NCBI GenBank assembly: GCA_039720395.1
Contig: CM077831.1
Coordinates: 31,659,695-31,723,694 of the forward strand
From: Liquidambar formosana
Taxonomy: Eukaryota > Streptophyta > Magnoliopsida > Saxifragales > Altingiaceae
Length of the DNA: 64,000 bases
Direction of reading: 5' to 3'
The translations under genes and the position numbers were made by a program. The notes beneath the pieces were generated by a model that was given only the letters and a program-made list of their open reading frames with translations, made no database searches and was not told the origin of the DNA. This document shows positions 22,263 to 35,943 of the stretch, piece by piece (position 1 is the stretch's first letter; every line of letters begins with the position of its first letter).

Positions 22263-24000
22263 TTGCCTACCTAAGCAGAGCGGCGAGAGAAATGAATAGA
22301 CCAGGGCACGGGGACCGCGGTCCACGACACATTTTGACAGGCGAGACCGGTATTTGCCAGTAGCGACCTTTCAAAAGGAAAAAGACGTCAAACCACACCG
22401 TATTCCCGTTTTCACCGATGAAGACAAATTTCCAGAACGCCAACGGTTACCGGTTACCCCTCCAAACGGTAAAGCCGAGATTTTCTCTCCCCAGTTCCCC
22501 CGCTCTTTTTTCTCACGCTCTCATATCACGTGAAGGATAGGTTGTTGTTTTCAAGTGGAGCCGCGGTCGTCCAAGTCAGCTTCAGGCGATGGGACTTGAG
22601 AGTGAGCCCACACTGAACTTTCACTCGTGACTCTAACACGTGTAAAAGGCGCGTGGTTTTTGCCACCCCGCAAAGTCCTTTTCTTTTTGTTTGGCATTTT
22701 TTTATCGGTAAATATTTTTCATGAGGTGCAGTAATTACTCCCACCACCCTCTTCGTGCTTGAGCTCCTCTGCAGGGGGACTACACTTAAAAAGTGGTCAA
22801 GCAACCAATTAAACCAAAGCCAAATTAGTACTCCTTTGTATCACTTAATTATCAAAGAGCAACCAACCTTTTAATGGTAATTTGATGTAATATTAAATGG
22901 GGTTTTGGTTTTCTTCTTTTCAAAATATCATACATTTTACCATATGTGGATTCCTTTCATGTCACTTTTTCTCACTTGCTTTCAGTCCAATCACCCACCT
23001 AAAATGGACAGTATATGATTAGACTGAAAAATGTATAAAAACACCTTTGAAATGGAGAACATCTTTATGCATTTGAGTATTCAATCATTGGTTATGTCAA
23101 GGCCTAAGTTAGACATCTAATTGCTTCCATTTGAATTATTTGGCTACATATATAGTTGGGGGCGGAACTAGAACTTTTTGTTTGGAGTTGTCACTTACGC
23201 CTTAACATACATACATAAGCATATATATACATATATTGTATGTATCCAAATATAAAAAGGTATTATTTAAGGGTAAATAATTAAATTTGGGGTGTCACTT
23301 TATCAAAACCAAGAATATCACTTCATAAAATTAAAGAAGTTGAAAAGGGATTACAAATTTTTGGGGGTGCCATGGCCCCCCCCCCTCCCCAAGCATGAGT
23401 GTAGGTCTACCCTGTATGTAGTCAACCAAATATGAAAACTCAAACTTATTTTTTGTTGTTTTATAAGTTAATAAAAATACAATAAAAACGACATATGCAT
23501 CTAAATTCGGATCAAAGGGAAGACATATAGTAAGAAGAAGCTCAAATGTTTATCAAACTTTTGACAAATATGCATTTTATTTTTCAGCAATGTTGAGACT
23601 CTCATAAGTGATTCTTCATACTCATGTGGTGGGGATGACACACTCCTATGCCAATGGATAGAGTTTTCAGCATTTTCCATTTTTCTCTCTTATATCAAGA
23701 CACTTGATTTTTCATATTTTGGTGACGTGCCAGCATCCTATTGGTGTAGTTATCAATACGAGCCAAAGCTCACCATAGTGGATGTAGCTCTCCATCCTCC
23801 ATGTTCTCCTCCGCTCTCTCTCCACATTCAAAAGTAGGTGAAAAGCAAAGACTACAGATTACCATATTACTACGACAGCTACTATTGCTGTCTACCTAAT
23901 CCACCAAGAGAGAGAAAGAGATATAGCAAAATAAAAGAGGGGAAGAGGGAGGAGAGAGAGAAAGGTTGCTTCGTTTGGTGCTTCTTCTTTCTGTTCATCG
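22263..24000. other. Intergenic DNA upstream of the RhoGAP gene
   Basis: A GC-richer island at 22263-22560 ends with a CACGTG-containing segment near 22528 and has no recognisable coding sequence; it may be a decayed promoter or transposon piece. Around 23158-23400 a segment starting GGGGGCGGAACTAG and containing GCCATGGCCCCCC resembles a common plant repeat, but I could not fix its ends. The last 200 bases before 24000 are CT- and GA-rich, as in a plant 5'UTR or core promoter. Confidence 0.4.
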
Positions 24001-24015
24001 TCTGTTTTCCGTCTC

Positions 24016-24023
24016 AAACCCTA
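24016..24023 (+). promoter_or_regulatory. Telo-box in RhoGAP leader
   Basis: AAACCCTA, the plant telo-box often found just downstream of the transcription start in genes expressed in dividing tissue, lies about 205 bases before the RhoGAP ATG. The leader also holds short upstream frames, for example ATG at 24121 (nine codons) and ATG at 24152, which overlaps the main start in another frame. Confidence 0.4.
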
Positions 24024-24227
24024 ACTTCCAGAAACATCACTCACTCTCGCTTCTAGATCCCGCCGATTTTCCACCCCGACTGAGTGCTCCGATCTACTCA
24101 TCACTCCCCGGGTTGACTCAATGGAGAGCTCGGACGATTCGCTTGCTTGAAATGTTTGGCATTGTGAGTAGCTTCAGTTCGATTGATGACACTCTCCATG
24201 TCGTAGCTGCAGTGTTATTGCGTCAAA

Positions 24228-27200
24228 ATGTCGGCTACCTTGGCGGCATTCGAGCGCCGGCCGGGGACTACAAATACGGTATGCCTTTTTATAAAAAAAA
24301 AAAAAAAATTTTTTTTTGGGGGCGTTACCCTTTGTTTGGTTTCCGGGAAAATGGGGGGAGAAGAAAATTTTGGATCTTTTGTTTTGTCTTGTTTGGGTTC
24401 TGGACACCTTAAGTAAGTGAATTAGTAAAATAAGGGTTATTGTTGTTGAGGTTTTGTATTTTCTTTGGTCTTGAGTGACTAAAAATCGAAGCAATTTTTC
24501 GGCCACCTAAACAAAACAAGTGTTGTTGTTTGTTTTACAGTTTGGTTGAGAGATCTCTGCGTGAGTGCTTGAAATGTGGTTTCTTGACTAGTCTTTAAAT
24601 TGATGAAGTTTTTGTTATGATTAATTTTGAACATTATAATGATTGCTAGTTCCACTGTTGATATCATTGTTCAATAAATGTAGGGGTTTTGTATTAGTGA
24701 TTTGGTTGAAAATGACTGGAGATACTGATTTGGAATCTGCATTTGTGGTATATGAACTATTAGAAGTTGCTCTTGAAATTGGAACATATATAAGGGACCG
24801 ATAAATACTTGGTGATTGGGGAAAGTGAACTTTTGAAAATGGTGTAGGAAAGTTAACATTACTAATGTACTTGCAATACAAGATAGCCAAAGCTAAAGTT
24901 CTTTAAGAAGAAGGAAAGCGGTGCCTTTTTTTCTTTTTTGGTTCCAAGTTCTGGTACACAGGATAGAGTGATTGACACACCAACCTTATTCAATTCACTT
25001 CAACAATTTTGCTAATTACCAACCTTTTTCAATTCACTTCAACAATTTCTCTAATGAATATAATATTCACAGTGATATGGAGTCCAATCGAACAACATGG
25101 AATTGATTGTTTTCCAGATTTAATTTTCCATTGAAAAGCTGACGTGATTTATATTTATTTGTTGATTAAAAATAATATTATTAATGGTAGAATGAAGAAG
25201 GAAAAGTAGTCCATATAGAAAGAATATGCAAAAAGCATTACTGAAGAGAAGAACCCTAAATCCCCCTTGGAGGACCTAAAAAAATCTGCAGAAACTCTTT
25301 AGATGGTACAAATTATCCATATAAGTTTGTTAAGTTGCAGACTCCTCTTTTAACTAGGGAATGAACCTCCATTAGCCTGTCTATGGACCCAAGAAAAATT
25401 CACACAAATCTCTCTAGCAATATCTTTATTTGTTTTGGAAAATGGATTGAATCTTTATTCATTTTGCAATTGTCATTATTTTAAGGGCATAAAACTAAGT
25501 GAAGATGGTTGTTGGCTTCTAAATGGTTTTGGGAATTTAATCACAATGCTATAAATCTAACCTTAATCCTAGACCCGAAGATTGTGTGCCAATTCAGATG
25601 ATGGTGTACTATCCATATTACATGGACTCATGTACTGGTGTTGGGCGCGGGTACGTGTCCAAGAATTGGATTCGTCTATTTTCCAAAGATTTATTTCTAT
25701 TTTGAAGCGTTCAACAGGAGTACCCACACCCATGTCTCATGTGTTTGAACACGGGTACTTCATGCATTTTGAAACTTCACACATTTGAAGTGTTCATGTA
25801 ACATAGCATACTATTAATCTGTTTGAATGCCCAAACTATAGATTAAAGGGCTGGAAAAAATCTTCAAAGTAGATATAATAATAATTATTTTTGGAATAAA
25901 ATAATTTTTCTTACTAAATCATGACAATTTCATTAATGTAATTGTAGTCCCAAATCACTTAAAATATTTTTTAGGGTCCTAGCATTAAATGTGATTTTTT
26001 TTTTTTTTTTTCCATTTTCTAAAATTTTTAGCCATCTAGATTTGGCACCTTTTATAATACTCATGTACTATAAATCAGTACCCTAATATCTTTAGATATG
26101 TTTTTAAGAGTACAAATTTCAGTAGGTTTTGGATTTACTCATTTACTGAAATCATTTTTTTATATTATAAAAATAGATTTTCTACATTGCACAGTTTCAG
26201 ATCTGAAAATTTAAATTTTTTATTATGAAAAATTAGCTTCCTTTCTGTAAATTTTTGCAAATAAGTCTCAGTCAGTTAGTCAAGTCTCTTAATCAATTTT
26301 TCGTAACAAGGAGTGCAACTTTTTTTTAAAAAAAAATTATTTTAATTTCTGTGGCATCATTATGAATACAAAATTGGACTATGAATTTCAGTCATTGAAA
26401 GTTGTGACAAAATTAATCCCATTCAGATACAACTAGTTATTCTGGTGTTTTGACTTTTGAATTAAGCACAAACTTGCCATGTAATTTGGAATGTCTTTAA
26501 GTGGGGGATCAAACGAGCATTTTTTTCTCTTAGAAATTTTAAATATAAAGAAATGAAGACATACGAGGACTCTAAGAAATACAATTGAAAGTTTGCTAAA
26601 ATATAAAATAGTTTAGTCCTGTGTTCTCCTGCATCTTAAGTTTACACATTTTCAAAGTTCTGTTTTGGTTTCTTCCACCATATCCTAAAGGGTTCAAACA
26701 CTTAAATAAACTACCGAACATATTGATTATGGGCTGTTGAAGATCCAACTATCCAAGTCAGTTGAAATTCTTGGGTAAATAGAATCAAAGTGCCCTCATA
26801 AAGTACCTTGATGGAATTTTTGGATTGTTATGATATGTAAGATCACATCCTAACTGTTGGGAAGTCCCACATCCCACATCGATTAAATATCGAGTTTAAC
26901 ATGTCTTCATATACTTGTTTGGGCTCTCCACTTACAAGTTTAGGCTTTTAAGTTGGAAACTTAGCATGGTATCAGAGCATGTCGTTCCTGGGCCCGTTTC
27001 GCTCGTGAGCCTGTATTTGTTGTCCACGTGACAGGTCATTTGAATCTTGTTGGGCCTGCACGTGAGGGGGAGTGTTGGGAAGTCCTACATCCCACATCGA
27101 TTAAATATCGAGTTTAACATGTCTTCATATACTTGTTTGGGCCTCCACTTACAAGCTTAGGCTTCTAAGTTGGAAACTTAACACTAATAACAGCTAGTGA

Positions 27201-30200
27201 AGCCACACAAATCTAAACATGGTTATGTGCACACCATGGCTAATTGGAAAGTCCTGAAGGATAAACTATATTTATGATCAATTGTTTTTCTTTTGAAAAA
27301 TAATTGATTTGAAATGCATTTTCCAACATAATTTTGCTATAACCTTTGTATAATTTGGAATTTTTTGGTAGTTCCAACAATGCTCGTGTTACTTTCTTAA
27401 GTCTCACAAGTAGTATCGAGGACTCTTTATGCATGTACTGGCTTTGATGTCTCTTTTCTTATCTTTTATTGCTTCATTTGTGGGTTAGCTTCACTCTGTA
27501 CTAAGTCAAGCAGTGATTGTTTCTAATATATATGAGATAATTTGGCAGGTCTTCAAAAGTGGCCCACTTTTCATATCTTCAAAAGGTCAGTGAACAATTT
27601 TATTTTTCCTGTTTGCATTTCTCTTTTTGTCAAGGATCTCATTTTTTTTTTTTTCATTCATCATCTGTTCTTATATATAAATTTGGACACATGGCTCACT
27701 TGTACATCCATTGCAATTATAAGAATAATTTCATCTATGTGCATTTTGAGGAGATGCTTCTGTAAATAATTAGATGGATACATATTACATCTGCTATACA
27801 CGTATGGACTGTTTAGAAATGCCCAGAGAGAGAGAGAGAGAGCATTAAATTATTTTGTTGCACTGAGAATTTTTTTTTCCAATTCATGAAGTTCTTGGTA
27901 CACAATATTGAATTACTCTTTTAAGACATTTTATTTGATTCTACCATCATGTGAAATTATTTTAACTTATGCTGTTATGTTATTCTAATGAAGTTAATGT
28001 AAAATTTTGCAGGATTAGGCTGGAAATCTTGGAAGAAGCGCTGGTTTCTCCTCACACGCACTTCTTTGGTTTTTTTTAAAAATGATCCGGTTAGTATCAA
28101 CCAGTTATCTTTTTGTATTTTTACAAATTATGTCAATGTAATTTATTTCCTTTTCCATTTGAAATTTTCTTTGCCCATCATTTTACATTATTGAAGAAGT
28201 TTGACTAGTAGAGGTTAATTGCATGATTATGATCTCTTTTCGTGATGGTTTATTGGTTGGCCCCTATAATGGTATTTATAGACCTTATCAGCAATTGTGC
28301 AAAGGGAGTCTGGTGTCCTCTGCCTTTATATATAGGCTACAACCCTAAACAAAATTGGAAAGCACTAATAAAATATAAATAAAGAAAATACTACTAAGAA
28401 ATAAAAATAAATGAACTAAACCCTATATATATATATTTCTTGATAAAGAACTAACCCTAAAATTAGACCCTATGGCCTCACCTAAGATAGATCTGAAATG
28501 TGTGTGGTACGTGTGTCCTCTGTTGGAGTCCATCATGATCCCATCAGTAAGGCTTCATTATAATTAATATTTAATGTTTTTTTTTTCCCTTTCTGAAAAT
28601 GTTTCATGAAGTTGCACTGGTAGTTTTATCTCTCTATAACATTAAAGTATGTGCATCTTTCCCACTTACCTGATAATCAATATAGCTCATGTGTAATGAA
28701 ATTATTTTTCCATTGGTTTTGCATTTTTGGTAATTTGATGATGTTAGGATATAATTGTTTGCGTAGCTGAATGGTTTTTCCATTTCATAAGTGTTCTATT
28801 AGCAAGCTGGTCATGTAATAGGTGTCAAGCTGTAAGCTATCTTTGACAACCTCCTTACTGGATAGCATTCATTCTTGTATGATTATATATATGGGGGCAA
28901 AATGCTCATTATGTTGCTTGTTGTGTAGAATGCACTTCCACAGAGAGGTGGTGAAGTGAATCTGACCTTGGGGGGTATTGATTTGAACAATTCAGGGAGG
29001 TATGCATGGTGACCTTATGTTTTCTTGGGCTACTATGCTTATTAACATGGCTAATGGTTTCAACTGTTTATTTTCAGTGTTGTTGTTAGAGAGGATAAAA
29101 AATTGTTGACTGTTTTGTTTCCCGATGGACGTGATGGGCGAGCATTCACCCTTAAGGTGTTTCATTAACTAGTTGATTTATGTTTAAACCTGGTTATGAG
29201 CGTTGTCTTTATTTCTTATTCTCTTCTGCTAGTTAGCCTAAAATTTAGATCTTCCTTCCCTTTCTAAACTTCAGGCTGAGTCATCGGAGGATTTGTATGA
29301 ATGGAAAACAGCTCTTGAACATGCTCTTGCACAAGCTCCAAGTGCTGCCCTTTTAATGGGACACAATGGGATTTTTCGGAATGACACGAATGATACCATT
29401 GAAGGGTCTTTTCATCAATGTTTGTACTTCTCCATCATTTCATCTTAAGATTTCATTGGGATGTCTTCAGCCAATTATTTGTTTTTTCTTCTGTTGATTC
29501 ACTCATTAATTATTTATATGTATGCATATGTTGAAATGTCGGCTTTCTTTTGATCCTGAGTTACAGTAGATTTGTACATTTTATCCAGGGAAGGACAAGC
29601 GCCCTGCTAAATCTTTGGTTGTTGGACGGCCGATTTTGCTTGCTTTAGAAGATATAGATGGGGGCCCATCCTTCCTTGAGAAAGCTCTTCGATTTCTTGA
29701 GAAGTTTGGTAAGTTTAGTTCTCAATTGTAATTGGGATTCTTTGTTTTAGAGCTTCTTTGTTCTTTGTCACCTTGGCCTTTATTTATTTATTTAATCTTT
29801 GTGTTTGGTAATTGAAGCTGTGTTGGCAACTTACTTTTTAATATTATTTTGTCAAGTTTGGTCCCTTTCTAGTTTTTTTATAGTATGAGATATATACATG
29901 TTATTTATTTCATTATGTTTTGTAGTTATTGTTACATTTAATCAAACCCTAACACCATGTTTGAGAACATGGTATTAGAGCATGTTGTTCCTAGGCCTGT
30001 TTTGCTCTTGAGCCTGTTTTTGTTATCCATGTGATAGGCCCATTCTTGTCATATTAGGCTTGCATGTGAGAAGGAGTGTTTGGAAGTCTCACATCCCACA
30101 TCGATTAAATAAAGAGTTTTATATAGCTTCATATACCTATTTGGGCCCTCCACCTAATAGCTTAGGATTTTAGGTTGGAAACTGAATAGGGTTTATTGTA

Positions 30201-33200
30201 GAACAGTTTAGGGTGAGTAGGAATTGGTAGAAGAGGTTTTTGAGATAGGTTAGGTTGATGATGGTGTTTGAGTGCTTTGGAGTTTGGGATTGGTTCAAAA
30301 CAACAAATCGGTGCTTTTCAAGATCCTTAGTGTTTGGCATGGTTGTATCTAGATCTGATGGTTTGTCCATGATATTTCTATAATTGGTTTAGGAAGATGA
30401 TTGATTCTATTAACAACTTATTAGTGAATGAGGTTTCTTAAACATTTATATTTGTCTGGTCTTGAAGAATTTGAAGAATGGATGTATAGGACTGTCTAGT
30501 TGATTTGAATTGAGTGTTAAATGGATGTTACTAGGAGAGAAACTGAGCTGCACAAATCAAACATCAGTGGGAAATTGCCTTTATGTTATTCCATCAATTT
30601 AATGTTGGGGAACTTTCAATTACTGTGAATATTTATTTCTGTTTTTTTTTTTTTTTAATTGTTATTTTAATTGCAAATGAAACCTTATTGGAAAGGAAAA
30701 GTTGGAAATTTTAAGGTATTACCTCTCAAATTGAAAAAAAAGAAAAAAATTACCATGGTATTTTCATTCACAATAAGATTGCAGCTTATTGTATCTTATT
30801 TTCCCAACAGGAACCAAAGTAGAAGGAATTTTACGACAGTCTGCAGATGTTGAGGAGGTAGACCGCAGAGTTCAAGAATACGAACAAGGTATCTTTTCTC
30901 TTCAGTCTTTACCATTTTTTTTCTTAGTAGTCTTGATGGACTGGGAAAATACATTTAAATGTTATTTTGGCTCAGTTTGAAATTTCACTTATTGATATGT
31001 AATGTGTTTTTCTACAACTTGTTCTTATGCATACCTTTCAAGCTGAGCTTTTCCCTCCCTTGTTTTTAGGCAAAACTGAGTTTGGTTCTGATGAGGATGC
31101 TCATGTTGTTGGTGACTGTGTTAAGGTACTCTTTTTTATATCTGATGTTATTTCTTACTATTAGATCAATGTTTCTCTTCAATGTCATTTCGTCCAACAT
31201 TCACCTAAGCTACTTGATCCACAGCATGTTCTTCGGGAGCTTCCCTCATCTCCAGTTCCAGCATCCTGCTGCACTGCATTGTTGGAGGCTTATAGTAAGG
31301 CTTTTTTTTTTCCCCCTTTGCTTTTTGTGGATCAATCTCTTAGTAACTTCAGCCTTTGGTTTTACAAATGTTGCTCTCTCTTGCATATCTTGATGATGTA
31401 TTCTCTCTCTCTCTCTCTCTCTCTCTTCCCCACTGGGCATACGTTTAGTTTCTGTTGATTTTGTTATTCAGAGATTATTATTTTCGTAAGTCAGAAAGTT
31501 TCTTGTCCTTTGTTTTCTTGTTTATCATCCAGTTACTGTGTGTAACTGTGGTGTAGTGTGGAATTATAACTGGCAGTGATATGTGTTTGTAACACAAAGA
31601 TGTCCTACTTGAATGGTTGGTGTGGTTTTTTTGGGGAAAAAAAATACTTGAAACCCTTGTGATATTGCATAATTTCATAACTAATTGGGTGTTGTCACAA
31701 CGAGTTTGTTTCTGCATTTTTGCCATCTATGTTTATTAGGGTTTGACGAATGGTTTCATGTGATTGCATGATCGCCATTGACTGTAACATCTTTTTTAGA
31801 GACTAAAAAAAGAAGGTTGAAGCTCATGGAAACATAGGATGAAAATTTTGTGAAAACTAAGATATCAGTTGATTATAAGTAAGAACTGGGATGGTTTGTT
31901 TATGGTTATGTAGAAAGACTTTCTATTCTAGCCCTTTCTGTTGAGTAACTTGTTGTGAACACACAGACATGTTTCATGCTGTCTTGGGCTTTGACAGCAT
32001 GTTATAATTTGTATTGTTTTGAGATTTTCATAATGATAACCCCATTTTTCTTATTGCATGGGTCATTATATTGAACTGAACATTGGCACCATGTTTAGAT
32101 CAATTGAACACAATTAGGGAGGAAAAAAAAAAAAAAAAAAAACTCATTGGCATCATGTCAAGTCCGCTGCGTGCTGTTTATATGACATAAATATTCAACA
32201 AGGTATTGGCACGTGGCATCTATGTAATGAAAGTTGAGTGGGTATTTGGGCAACAAGGGCTTGTGGTAACTTGACACCTCAGAGACCTGTCCTTTACATT
32301 TTCCCGGTACCTTGACCCTCATAAGCCTACTCGGGCTGGTGGCAGGGCCTGGATGGGCTAATTAGGGCTTGGTACGGGCTAGGGTGTTGAAACATGCTAC
32401 CCTGGCCCATTCTATTGGGATATAGCTCGAGGGTCTTGGATTGATGGTTAGAGTAAGGGCTAACCGAGCCAGTTGAGTGGCTCGCCCATAACCGGGACGA
32501 TATGCCTTCTGTATTGGTCACCATGGGAAACAAGGTCCATATTGTCTATTGGACACAGGCCATGCACAACGCGAATTAAATGGGCTCATAAACTTTGGTT
32601 ATGAAAGCCCAATAGGCACCATGAGTGGGAAGATCTCCCATCGGTTAGAGAATTCATCCAATAGAATTCCGCCACATGGGAGGCTTGAATTCCTATATAA
32701 ATTCCAATAGATCTCCCATTGGCAGATTTTATTTGTTTATGTAATAGTATGCAGAATGTATTTGTTTATGCAATAGTATCTACGCAAGTTATGCTATATT
32801 ATTTTCAATTTTTCATCGTGGCATATGCACTTTCTGTCATGTAAAACTGTTCCAAGTAATGATTTCTAGCTCCCAAGTCTAATCAGCAGCAGGATATTAG
32901 AAGTTTAGAACTGGTATCCTACCTGTTAGAAACTTGAACTATCGATTATGTGTTGTTAGAACATTTTTTTCTTTCTTTCCAGGTATACTCTCCATGTTAG
33001 AAACTTGAACTCTCAATTAAGTGTTGTTAGAACATTTTATTTCTTTTCATCGAACTGTCTTCCATATTATTATTGTTGTTATTTTTAGAATTTAAAATTT
33101 CATTTGTCTGGGTGTTTGGATTGTTTGCTGTCTTTTTGGTGGATTAAATGTTACATGTGTGCTGATATTGTTGCTTTGCTATTTTACTGGGGAAGAAATT

Positions 33201-35880
33201 GATCGGAAGGAAGCTCGGGTTAATGCAATGCGCGCTGCAGTATTGGAGACATTTCCTGAACCAAACCTACGTTTGTTACAGAGGTAGTTTCTTCATTTTA
33301 AATGATACATACATTTTTTTTGCTCCCCATTTGCTACATTATTACTTTATCGTGTTCATTGAACTTAAACTTTCTATGTATCCCACTCATCATTTTCTGC
33401 TATGTACCTCCCACTTTTGTTATTTCATAAAATTCTTGTGAATTTTTAATAATACGTGAGTTTTATGGGAACTAATTATTTTATTTTTAAGTGATTATGG
33501 CAAAAGTGTTAATAAAAATATAATATAGGAAAATTGATGTAGGACAAACCTTAAAGTAGAGAATAAGGATACATAGGATCAAGATCAGCTAGTGGGTCAG
33601 AATTTTGTTTTCCTTAGTTTGCATGAAAGGGAAGGTTCTTAAGGATTATATATGGAATAAGGATTAATTTGATGGTAATTTAAAAATAAATATGGTGTGA
33701 AATCAAAGGTAGAATTGTAGAAATTTGCTCTAATATCTGTGCAGTAAGAGAATTTGTAGGTTGTTCAAGGTTGGATTGTGTAAAAAAGGTGTGGCTAGGG
33801 TTAGTAATAAAAATAGGGATTTCAATGTTGACATTGAGGCTAAAGTATCGCTGTTCCGGTGTTCCTCTGCTGATTTCAAGTGATATAGTTATTGTTCACT
33901 GCAACGCATGCATAGTGGTGCATGGTTGCATTTGTGTTTTCCAGTTTGTGATCTGCGATTAGAACATCACATCAATTCTGCATCTTTTATGAGTTGAGTT
34001 CCTTAGTAATTCAGCAGTGAAACTTGTCACCAATTTCCTTATTTCTTTCTCAACTACTGTTTCTAATTTCATGTCGTTCTTTTGCAGAATCTTGAAGATG
34101 ATGCATACAATTTCTTCTCATGCTTCTGAGAATCGGATGACTCCATCTGCTGTTGCTGCATGTATGGCACCCTTGCTCTTACGCCCTCTTTTAGCTGGTG
34201 AATGTGAGTTAGACGATGACTTTGATGTCAATGGTGATAACTCTGCTCAGCTCCTTGCTGCTGCAAATGCTGCTAATAATGCTCAAGCCATTATTACAAC
34301 TCTTTTAGAGGAGTATGAGAACATTTTTGATGTAAGATACTCTCATTCCAGTGTTCTATTTAATTTTGTTTACAAGATTACAAAGGAATAGTGGTTTACA
34401 TGCTTTCTGTTTATTTTTGCCATTATTGTATTGTAGATTGTGGTTTACTTTCATATTGTCTCCCCGAGCTTGATTTTTCTAAAATATAAATGCCAATTGG
34501 ACGCTTTTGTGAATTTTAGTAGTTCAGATTTAGGTATTCCTCCATCCCACAAAGACTCACCCGTTTGAAAAGGCCATATATTAATGGGATGCAATTAATT
34601 CATTCACATATCACAGAGTTTATTTTCAATATTTCCCTTTATTGTTTGACATTGTAGTTGGAAACACAAAAATTTGAAAATTGTGGCAAGGATGATGCGG
34701 GAATGTGAAGGATCTCCATTCCTTGTCCTTTTACAATGAACAAACATTATGGGATAGATAAAAATAGAAATGAGCCAAAGGCCAATCTTTGTGAGACTGG
34801 AGTTATGGATATGTCCCCAGAAAGTGCTACACGGTGAAATGTGTTGCAGACCTCAAGGAGGTGGATATGGCTGTGGTGAATGATATTTTAATTAGAATAA
34901 TTATGGGAACTCACTAATTTTTCCTTTAATATGAAATACTGGCTGGGTATATATGATGCTTCCATGACAGTGTGGTTCCTATTGACAAATAATCATGTAC
35001 TAAAATTTGTTGATATTGATGATTTAAAAATGGCCAAGTTTTAAAATAATATGCTAGTTTTACATGAGTACCATATACAATTAAAGAACAATCTCTCTCT
35101 CTCTCTCTCCTGATAAGTAATGAATTTATATAAATGAAAAACAAAAGGGCCTTAGGCCAGTATACAGCGAAATGTGGGGGTGAAGAACTGAAGATTGTTT
35201 CACAACTTCTGTGATGAGTTTTTATTTTAAAATTTTAGTTTCTTGTTTTGGTATTGAGCACTCATTAACTTTGTATGCCATCGCAAATGGATGCGTACTT
35301 TTACAACTCAACTCAACACCTTAATGACAACCAATTAATTAGGGTTTAACTACCTGAATCATTTTTCACCATTTGGCTTTATTTAGAACCACATACTCCA
35401 TTAAACTCTTGACAACCATGCCTTTTCTCACCACCTCTAACCATGTTTCTGGCATTCCTATTGGCTTTTTGGTTCCTTCAAACTGAAAAATTGCATACGT
35501 TTCCTTGCATTATTTTTATATTTTATATTGTATTATTTATATTAGCATACAAGACTACAACATCATGTTAATTTTTTGCATTATTGTAGTGTTTAGTAGT
35601 TATACTATTTTACTGTAATTTTTATGGTGGTGCTTAGCTATTGTATTTTCTTTCAGGATGAAAATCTACATAGATGCTCTATTTCTGCTGATTCTCGGAT
35701 TGAAAATAGTGGGACTGATGATTCAACTGATGATGAGAATCTGGATGTGAAAGATAATGGTTATCATGATGCAGAAAATGAAGTTGATCCGGAAACAGAT
35801 GATGATCCTGAGCGTGTATTAAGTGGAAAATTGAGTGAAAGCAGTGGTTATGCTGGCAGTGATCTTTATGACTATAAGGT

Positions 35881-35943
<63 letters not shown>

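Noticed and set aside
23966..24412. 148-codon frame over the RhoGAP first exon
   Set aside because: It is the RhoGAP leader and first exon read in another frame, continuing into intron 1; only its upstream ATGs are of possible regulatory interest.
26967..26978. TGGTATCAGAGC as part of a tRNA gene
   Set aside because: It is the primer-binding site of a TRIM; no cloverleaf or anticodon stem surrounds it.
26855..27183. Cassandra element (5S rRNA-bearing TRIM)
   Set aside because: I see no 5S rRNA internal promoter boxes in the terminal repeats, so only the general TRIM class is claimed.
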